39,736 nucleotides of DNA from positions 1 through 39,736 of the forward strand of contig JANQHN010000075.1 in NCBI GenBank assembly GCA_028282665.1. Direction: 5' to 3'. The DNA comes from Phycisphaerae bacterium. Lineage in GTDB: Bacteria; Planctomycetota; Phycisphaerae; UBA1845. This document shows, piece by piece, positions 33,634 through 39,736 of the stretch (the first letter of the stretch is position 1; each line of letters starts with the position of its first letter). Both the position numbers and the translations under genes were made by a program. The notes beneath the pieces were generated by a model. It was not told the DNA's origin. It saw only the letters and a program-made list of their open reading frames with translations, and ran no database searches.

Positions 33634-34623
33634 CTAAACCTTAATGTTCACGATCCAGCGAATCATTGCCAAACCCATAAGTTGCATACCGCATGCAACC
33701 ATTAGCATGATTTTGCCCAGTGGGTCAGTGAACATTTTGCCCGCGTAGTCCGGATTCAAATACCACGAAGCAAAGAAGACCAGAAACGGCAACAAAAAGA
33801 GCACCCAACCCGAAAGCCGCCCTTCCGCCGTCAAGCCTTTTACCATCCCCTTCAACTCGATCCGCTGACGAATAACCGCGCCGATGTTGTCCAACACCTC
33901 CGCCAAGTCACCACCCGTTTGTCGCTGAATGCAAACCGCTGTAACGAAGAAGCGCACATCCAACGAATCCACGCGATCTGCCATCGTTTGAAGCGCTTCT
34001 TCGATTTTCAAGCCGAGGTTCTGTTCGTGATAAACCTGCCCAAACTCTGTCGAAATCGGCGCAGGCATCTGCTCGTGAATCAGTTGAATCGCGCCCGCGA
34101 GCGAGTGCCCCGCCCGAAGCGCCTGACTCATCATCTCGAACACGTCGGGCAACTGATTGTTCAGTTTGGTCATACGCGCGTTACGCCTGAAGTTGACGAA
34201 AAACAGCGGCAAGAGCACTACCGCACCGCCAGCCCCCAAGGCCGCCAACGGATTGAACTGCAACACAACCAGAGCAACAGTAATCAATAATGACAACGAC
34301 GCGAGGTTCACCAAAGTCGAAGAGGCTGACCACGCAATATCCGCCTGGTCCAACATCGTTTGTAGCTTCGGCACAAATTTGAAGTGTCCGACGATCTTGT
34401 CCGCAAAAGTCGATTGATCCGCCAAAGCACCGCGGCGCAAAATTGTCTCCAATGCCTTGTCGGGCTTGCCACTGTGCCCACGCAGCCGATCGTGGAGACG
34501 CTTCTTGTTAGACGTCTTCGTTTCGGACATCGTCTGGTAAATGCCGAAACACAGAAGCATAGCCCCCACAACGCCCATGGCGTACACCGCAACCTCCGGG
34601 ATTTCCGCCAGGATGAGATACAT
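33634..34623 (-). CDS. tadB: Tad pilus inner-membrane platform protein TadB
   Basis: The second T2SF-type platform protein, 329 residues. An N-terminal helix (VYAMGVVGAMLLCFGIYQ) is followed by two central helices (near 103-140, LASLSLLITVALVVL and ALGAGGAVVLLPLFFV). Next is the core LPDVFEMMSQALRAGHSLAGAIQLIHEQM, with RFFVTAVCIQRQTGGDLAEVLDNI, and two C-terminal helices. The pattern QLPDxxxxMxxALRAGHSL is characteristic of TadB. ATG 34623 is preceded by GGGAG, in a context very like that of tadC. It lies between tadA and tadC, the standard order. No anomaly seen. Confidence 0.93.
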   Translation of the reverse strand: MYLILAEIPEVAVYAMGVVGAMLLCFGIYQTMSETKTSNKKRLHDRLRGHSGKPDKALETILRRGALADQSTFADKIVGHFKFVPKLQTMLDQADIAWSASSTLVNLASLSLLITVALVVLQFNPLAALGAGGAVVLLPLFFVNFRRNARMTKLNNQLPDVFEMMSQALRAGHSLAGAIQLIHEQMPAPISTEFGQVYHEQNLGLKIEEALQTMADRVDSLDVRFFVTAVCIQRQTGGDLAEVLDNIGAVIRQRIELKGMVKGLTAEGRLSGWVLFLLPFLVFFASWYLNPDYAGKMFTDPLGKIMLMVACGMQLMGLAMIRWIVNIKV

Positions 34624-34732
34624 CGTTTTACTCCCGTACCAACGTTGGACGAACTTTGCCCATCGCTATACACATCGTTCCTAAACGTCATCGTGAGATC
34701 GCTTGTCAATCTGCACCCGAGACGTGCGAACG

Positions 34733-36226
34733 TTACTCTCCGTCATCCGTCATTAACACCTTGCGTTCGAACAGCGATGGATCAAGGTCGCAACCCGAAG
34801 ATTTAAGCCTATCCAAAAACGAAGGCCTGATACCCGTCGCCACGAACTGCCCATATGCCTTCCCTTTAGGCGACAAACCCAGTTGCTCGAATGCAAAAAT
34901 ATCCTGCATGGTGACGATCTCGCCTTCCATTCCGGTCACTTCGGTAACGCTGATCACCTTTCTCGGGCCACCTGTCAGACGCTGCGCTTGAACCAGTAAA
35001 TGAATGGCTGACGAAAACTGCTGCCTGATGGCGCGCACAGGCAGGTCGAAACCCGCCATCATCACCATCGTTTCCACACGAGCGACCGCATCGCGCGTAC
35101 TGTTTGCATGAATAGTTGTCAACGACCCGTCGTGGCCCGTGTTCATCGCCTGCAACATGTCCAGCGTTTCCGGACCGCGGCACTCACCGACCACGATGCG
35201 GTCGGGCCTCATACGCAAACTGTTGATCAACAGATCACGAATCGCGATGCGCCCCTTACCCTCGATGTTGGCTGGTCTCGTTTCCAATCGCACAACGTGA
35301 GGCTGGCGTAGCTGTAACTCCGCCGCGTCCTCGATTGTCACGATCCGATCAGTATCCGGAATAAACGAAGACAGGTTGTTCAATAGGGTTGTCTTACCCG
35401 ATCCCGTACCACCAAGCACGACCACATTGAGGTGCGCCTTGACGCACGCTTCCATAAAGTCCCGCATTTCCGGCGTTACCGATTTAAAATTGATGTAATC
35501 GTCCCAAGTGAGCGGGTCGGCACCGAATCGACGAATCGACATACTTGCGCCGTCAATCGCCAGCGGCGAAATCACCGCATTGACACGGCTTCCGTCCTTC
35601 AAGCGTGCGTCCACCATCGGCGATGTTTCGTCGCAACGCCTACCGACCGCCGTCACGATCTTGTCAATCACGTGCATCAGGTGTGCGTTGTCGCGAAACT
35701 GCACTTCCGTCAACTCAAGCTTGCCGCGTCGCTCCACGTATATCTGTTTGGGACCGTTGACCAAAATATCGCTAATAGCTGGATCACTTAGCAACATCTC
35801 CAGCGGACCGTAGCCGAACGTTTCATCCAACACTTCGTTGACCAACCGGTCACGTTCGTTGTGGTTCAGTAGCGTGTTTTCTTTTTCCGCCAGATCGGCG
35901 ACTACTTCGCGCACCTGACCGCGAAGCTGCTCTTCCTCGCCAACCATCCGCGTTAAATCCAGCTTCTCAATCAATTTGCGGTGTAAGCTCACCTTTAATG
36001 CTGCAAACTGTTCGCTCTTTTCCTTCGAGACCTTTTTCGATTTAGCGGGGTTGTCTTTTGCGCCCGGGTTTGGTTTCGCCTGTTCCGCAGCTTTAGGCGT
36101 GGACGAGGGTGTACTAGCCGGCACTCCCGGTCCCGAAGCAACCGGCGCATTCGGATTTGCCGGAACCCCAGGTTTGTTCGGCGCAGTAGGTGGCGGCACC
36201 TTTACTGGAGAACGTTTACCAAACAT
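34733..36226 (-). CDS. tadA: Tad pilus assembly ATPase TadA (CpaF)
   Basis: The secretion ATPase that powers Flp pilus assembly. The 497-residue product begins with a Pro/Ala/Lys-rich disordered tail (about 1-70, [21 protein letters not shown]), which is longer than in many CpaF proteins. The N-terminal domain has [35 protein letters not shown]. The ATPase core has Walker [11 protein letters not shown] (271-280), IEDAAELQL, Walker [13 protein letters not shown] (342-353) and the His box [14 protein letters not shown] (363-376). It lies between tadZ (111 bases upstream) and tadB (109 bases downstream) on the same strand. It should act as a hexamer at the cytoplasmic face with TadB and TadC. 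Confidence 0.96.
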   Translation of the reverse strand: MFGKRSPVKVPPPTAPNKPGVPANPNAPVASGPGVPASTPSSTPKAAEQAKPNPGAKDNPAKSKKVSKEKSEQFAALKVSLHRKLIEKLDLTRMVGEEEQLRGQVREVVADLAEKENTLLNHNERDRLVNEVLDETFGYGPLEMLLSDPAISDILVNGPKQIYVERRGKLELTEVQFRDNAHLMHVIDKIVTAVGRRCDETSPMVDARLKDGSRVNAVISPLAIDGASMSIRRFGADPLTWDDYINFKSVTPEMRDFMEACVKAHLNVVVLGGTGSGKTTLLNNLSSFIPDTDRIVTIEDAAELQLRQPHVVRLETRPANIEGKGRIAIRDLLINSLRMRPDRIVVGECRGPETLDMLQAMNTGHDGSLTTIHANSTRDAVARVETMVMMAGFDLPVRAIRQQFSSAIHLLVQAQRLTGGPRKVISVTEVTGMEGEIVTMQDIFAFEQLGLSPKGKAYGQFVATGIRPSFLDRLKSSGCDLDPSLFERKVLMTDDGE

Positions 36227-36337
36227 GCAAGACCAACCCCACTAGGTTTGAGACCTCGATACACTCATACACAAACAGGTCGAAGCAACATCGCCCAACC
36301 AGAAGCGCGTAAACACACTGCATAATCAGCGCACGCG

Positions 36338-37531
36338 TCAATTCCCCGCGAAAATCCGACCCAACAGTCCCTGCCCCTTCTTTCCTTCTTCGTCGTTGTC
36401 AGCACCCGTAACTTGGCTGTGCAATCGGGCAGCCACACCCTGTATTGCGGCGCGCACTTTGCTCTTGGGGCTGTACGTAAGCAATGGTTCGCCCAGATTG
36501 ATCGCTCCACTCACGGTATTCCAGTCGTCGGGAATGCTGGCGAATTCCTCAATCCCCAACGTTTCCGTCACATCTTTCACTGACAGGTGACCCGAATCGC
36601 GACCCAGACGATTGAGAACCAACTTTGTCCGGCTTACATTCGAACCCGTTTCCTTCATGGATTGAATAATGCGCATAGCATTTCGAACGCTGGGCACAAG
36701 CAGTTGCAGCAGTAACAGGTGATCGTCGGAGAAATCCAGGATGCTTTGCCCACCACCATCGAATCGTGTAGGTCCGTCCGTAACTACATAATCACTGTAC
36801 TGCAACAGCGCGGATAACAAGCCCATACACCCGGACGCCGTGATCGTCTCCGCTTGGTCCAACTGCAATGGTCTGGAAAGCACATAAACACCGGTCGGAT
36901 GTTTCACCAGAACTTGTTCGATTACCGTGCGCTCGAGCTGTTCAGGGGAATGACACAAATCTGCAAGCGAATAGTTCACATCCACGTCCAAGTGCGTAGC
37001 GACCTGGCCGTGACGATAGTCCAGATCGACCACGACCACCCGGCCTTCCGCAAGTTGAGCTAACTCCACTGCCAGATTCGTTGTTAATGTTGTCGTTCCA
37101 ATACCGCCCGATGATCCCATCACGGTGATCAACCGACCCCGCTGTACCATCTCAACGCGTGTGGACGCAACGCGTTCGATCGCCTCGGTTAGCGCTTTAG
37201 TATCAATGGGGCGAGGCAGATACTCGCGCAAACCAATCCGCATCGCTTTGAGAATCAATTGTGCATCGGTGTTGGCGGATACCGCAAAGACAGCAACATG
37301 TGGATTGGCGGACGCAACTTCACCCGCGATTGGCAACACCGCCTCCGGTGCTGGATCCAGATTCACAAGAAGCACATCGGCTGGAAACTGTGCAACAGCT
37401 TGACTCATCAGAGCCGCTTCCTCGACTTCGGCGACGATCTTCACACCGTCGAATTTCAGAAGCGTGCTGCGCAGTTCTCGGCCGAACTGCTCGTCGTTAT
37501 TCACCACGATGAACTGAATGCCGTGCCCCAT
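36338..37531 (-). CDS. tadZ: pilus assembly/localisation protein TadZ (CpaE)
   Basis: A MinD/ParA-like ATPase that positions the Tad apparatus. The product of about 397 residues has an N-terminal receiver-like domain (1-125), where the phosphoacceptor position in VLLVNLDP reads Asn57 instead of Asp, so it is probably not phosphorylated. The ATPase domain starts LITVMGSSGGIGTTTLTTNLAVELA; its P-loop lacks the usual lysines, as in other atypical TadZ/CpaE proteins. VVVVDLDYRHGQVATHLDV and the later segment LVLNRLGRDSGHLSVKDVTETLGI fit the family. ATG 37531 is preferred; the track start 37582 is a TTG that adds 17 residues, and neither has a strong ribosome-binding site. It lies between tadG and tadA. 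Confidence 0.88.
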   Translation of the reverse strand: MGHGIQFIVVNNDEQFGRELRSTLLKFDGVKIVAEVEEAALMSQAVAQFPADVLLVNLDPAPEAVLPIAGEVASANPHVAVFAVSANTDAQLILKAMRIGLREYLPRPIDTKALTEAIERVASTRVEMVQRGRLITVMGSSGGIGTTTLTTNLAVELAQLAEGRVVVVDLDYRHGQVATHLDVDVNYSLADLCHSPEQLERTVIEQVLVKHPTGVYVLSRPLQLDQAETITASGCMGLLSALLQYSDYVVTDGPTRFDGGGQSILDFSDDHLLLLQLLVPSVRNAMRIIQSMKETGSNVSRTKLVLNRLGRDSGHLSVKDVTETLGIEEFASIPDDWNTVSGAINLGEPLLTYSPKSKVRAAIQGVAARLHSQVTGADNDEEGKKGQGLLGRIFAGN

Positions 37532-37652
37532 GATGACTCGTACAAAACTCCGCGCTGCCCCCAAGACGTTCGCGAAGTTCAACCCGAACCGGGCCGGCGG
37601 TTGCGTCCGCCGACCCGAGTCCGAAATCTCACTCGTACTGCCAGGCTAGATG

Positions 37653-39554
37653 CTACTCGATCAACTCAACCGGTCGCTTTCCGCCCAAACGCTCGAAAAT
37701 CTCGGCAAGACCCGCGGAATATTCCTCAATCGAACCTTCCACGTGCAGATGCTCGCCCTGTCCTATATCGGCTATCTCATCCATCAAGCTCTGATCGGAG
37801 TTCGCCCCAACACTGACCGCGAACACCTTCATACCCAACGACGCCGCAATTCCCGTTTGCTGCAGGGCATATCCGTCTGCGCTTAGACCATTGCCACCAA
37901 CATTCGCATGACCATCAGTCAACAGGATGATCATCTTATGGGACGTGCCTCGCGCTCGACTGCTACTTAGCTCTTCGATTGCCCGTTCGAGCCCACCGCC
38001 GATACAGGTGTTCGAATTGTAGTGGCCTGCCTGCATCTCATTTAAACGATTGCTGACTTCAACAAATTTGTTGGTCAGATCAACCTCGTGATGCGCAGTC
38101 GTAGCATAGATCTCAAGCGACAACTGATCATTCGTATCAAGATCATCGATGAACTCAACCATGAAGTTTACCGCGTCTTTCACTGCCTGCATGGGCTGAA
38201 CCGGAGTGTCGGCAAGTTCCGCCGTCTGGTGATTCGCGGCTCGCTTCTCGAGCAAGTAGTTCACGAACGTTTTAAGACCGAAACGATACTGGAAATCGGA
38301 GTTCGCTTGGGCCATCCGCGTGTTGCTGCGACGCATGTAGTTGTAGATGTAATCGCTCCAGGAACCCTGGTTATACGGGTAATCTACCAGCCATGTCAGC
38401 TCGCTTGCACCAACCCAATCGTTGCCATTACCGTTATTGCGCTCGTCTGCCGGAATGCTCTCCCAAAGACCACCGGGATGGCCACTATCCCACCGTGCCA
38501 AACCGAGCGCAACAGCAACACGGTTTGTCCAAGCATACTGGCCACTGGAATCTTTAGAACCGTCATAGTCCGGTGCCAATAGCGCGGCGATTTCGTCCTC
38601 TGAGTACCCAGCCGATTGGTACCAGGTTACGAGACCATCGTCATTGAACGTTTGGTAGCGCGGAAGATGGATGAGTGCAGGATCATCTCTCGGCTCGTAA
38701 TCCGTAGTGAGCGTGTTGCCCCAGTAATAAAGCCATCCCCAAGTAGGACCAACCTGTCCACCACCAACGGGGTTATCACCCGGATCGTTTCCACCTTCCC
38801 CTGGATCACCCGGCCCATCAACCGTAGGGTCCTGATTTCCTCCAAATGGATCGCCTGGATCCGGCGGAGTTGACCCGTCTCCGACGCCGATCTTACCTGA
38901 CTCAATCGGCAAGCCTTCCCAAACATCAAACAGGTTAATTTCGGTCAGGCGGTAGTGGCGCAGTTCGCTGTCGTCCGTGTGTGAACCTGAAAGGTCCGCG
39001 ACAATCGCAATGTCGCGCGGCACCATGATCGCCGTCGCACTCGCCGACACGTCGGTTTCGCTCTTGCCAAAAATATTGGCGAAGAACAATGGTACACCAC
39101 CGTTTGACGAATCCTGTGTATGACGCACACTCAGCTGTACCGCGTCCGGCAATACCTCCGTCGGATGGAAGATGTACCGATTCTGGCTGGCATTGTACTC
39201 TGCACGACCGAAAACGATGTCCGTATTGGGATCGATGACCAACGCTCGACCAAATACCTCGTTTTCTTTCACGTACTTAATGGCTGCCTCTCGGGCGAGT
39301 TCAACAGGATCGCCATCACCATAAACAGACAGCATGCTCGCTGCGGCAAGCGCAGCCGAGTCCGCAGTACGTTGTAAATCCGCTTTTGCGTTGTAGAGAT
39401 GACCAACGTCGATAGTCAAAGCTGCCATGCCAAGCAAAACAGTCAGCATGACCGCAACCTGTACAGCGACAACCGCTCGCTTGCGATTATCGCGCCATCG
39501 ACCAAGCAGGCTAAGCTGCCCTTTGAGTCGCCTCAGCTTACGTTGAGGTCTCAT
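37653..39554 (-). CDS. tadG: TadG-like pilus assembly protein with split von Willebrand A domain
   Basis: A 633-residue exported protein. The N-terminus (1-75) is a Tad-type membrane anchor: RAVVAVQVAVMLTVLLGMAALTIDVGHLYNAKADLQRTADSAALAAA. A beta region (to about 180) is followed by a von Willebrand A domain whose metal site begins DLSGS (187-191). The rest of that domain resumes only at about 450 (MQAVKDAVNFMVEFIDDL, NTCIGGGLERAIEEL with the metal-site Thr516, and ILLTDGHANVGG with Asp547). The intervening 255 residues contain a Gly/Pro/Asp-rich linker (225-270) and a Trp/Tyr-rich segment with WGWLYYWGN and SWSDYIYNYM. ATG 39554 has GGAGG upstream; the track start 39716 adds 54 unlikely residues. 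It is the first tad gene in the window; more may lie beyond the edge. Confidence 0.88.
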   Translation of the reverse strand: MRPQRKLRRLKGQLSLLGRWRDNRKRAVVAVQVAVMLTVLLGMAALTIDVGHLYNAKADLQRTADSAALAAASMLSVYGDGDPVELAREAAIKYVKENEVFGRALVIDPNTDIVFGRAEYNASQNRYIFHPTEVLPDAVQLSVRHTQDSSNGGVPLFFANIFGKSETDVSASATAIMVPRDIAIVADLSGSHTDDSELRHYRLTEINLFDVWEGLPIESGKIGVGDGSTPPDPGDPFGGNQDPTVDGPGDPGEGGNDPGDNPVGGGQVGPTWGWLYYWGNTLTTDYEPRDDPALIHLPRYQTFNDDGLVTWYQSAGYSEDEIAALLAPDYDGSKDSSGQYAWTNRVAVALGLARWDSGHPGGLWESIPADERNNGNGNDWVGASELTWLVDYPYNQGSWSDYIYNYMRRSNTRMAQANSDFQYRFGLKTFVNYLLEKRAANHQTAELADTPVQPMQAVKDAVNFMVEFIDDLDTNDQLSLEIYATTAHHEVDLTNKFVEVSNRLNEMQAGHYNSNTCIGGGLERAIEELSSSRARGTSHKMIILLTDGHANVGGNGLSADGYALQQTGIAASLGMKVFAVSVGANSDQSLMDEIADIGQGEHLHVEGSIEEYSAGLAEIFERLGGKRPVELIE

Positions 39555-39583
39555 CTTATTTACCCTCCGCGAGAGAATGCGAA

Positions 39584-39599
39584 CACCGCATATGCGGTG
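39584..39599. promoter_or_regulatory. 16-base perfect palindrome upstream of tadG
   Basis: CACCGCATATGCGGTG is a perfect inverted repeat 30 bases upstream of the tadG start codon. It could be an operator or a small RNA hairpin. A palindrome of this length is expected roughly once by chance in a 40-kb window, so the call is weak. The remaining bases to the window edge (39600-39736) show no gene. Confidence 0.3.
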
Positions 39600-39736
39600 C
39601 TCTCTCAGCGCTGCATTCGCCTCCCGGGGGCAAACTGCGCTTCTTTTCGACTCCTTAATTCGATCTATGTGCTCCGACAACCGCCCACGACACACCCGTG
39701 GAGGCGTGGTGGGCATCTTGTCGTTTCACGATGTTC

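Overview
The window looks like a chromosomal segment of a planctomycete, probably a Phycisphaerae-type member (inference). The grounds are two exported proteins ending in a PEP-CTERM sorting signal, several small zinc-ribbon/membrane proteins of unknown function, an ATP-binding-cassette locus with an unusual large partner, and a Flp/Tad pilus cluster with a von Willebrand factor A-type TadG. Base composition looks moderately GC-rich and fairly even, and I see no phage, insertion sequence or CRISPR. Taxonomy cannot be settled without a database search.

Layout. 1-1437 (minus): rpsO then pnp, the classic ribosomal protein S15/polynucleotide phosphorylase pair, with pnp cut by the window edge. 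1624-3376 (minus): a tandem duplication of about 0.89 kb; each copy holds a PEP-CTERM protein gene and its own Rho-independent terminator. 3714-4533: a frameshifted third PEP-CTERM gene joined to a 45-base relic of the tgt 5' end. 4656-6150 (plus): tgt and yajC. 6329-7990 (plus): a TolC-family outer-membrane lipoprotein. 8058-8242: a complete tRNA-Glu unit (promoter, tRNA, terminator). 8420-9912 (minus): a DUF3592-like membrane protein and a small membrane protein. 10200-13268 (plus): DNA polymerase X with a PHP domain, then a zinc-ribbon membrane protein. 13323-15452 (minus): a zinc-ribbon membrane protein and a secreted M14 carboxypeptidase. 15608-19272 (plus): LpxL-like acyltransferase, YkgJ-type cysteine-cluster protein, deoC, and a zinc-ribbon protein. 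19513-22347 (minus): clpC with terminator and candidate promoter. 22918-23694 (minus): a lipoprotein. 24376-29696 (plus): an 805-residue exported membrane protein, an ABC ATPase and a two-module ABC-2 permease. 29786-32131 (minus): a methyl-accepting chemotaxis protein. 32462-39554 (minus): the tad pilus cluster, transcribed tadG, tadZ, tadA, tadB, tadC, ending in a hairpin terminator.

How the genes fit together. Housekeeping functions (translation, RNA turnover, tRNA modification, Sec export, proteolysis, DNA repair) alternate with envelope functions. The PEP-CTERM proteins need an exosortase that is not in this window. The tad genes should assemble a Flp-type pilus; secretin, prepilin and prepilin peptidase genes must lie elsewhere. 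The least explained parts are the rapidly diverging PEP-CTERM pair and its decayed relative, the TadG protein whose von Willebrand domain is split by about 255 residues, and the three-gene ABC locus.

Limits: all family calls come from reading motifs by eye. Promoters and terminators are pattern matches, not measured. Frameshifts could be sequencing errors.
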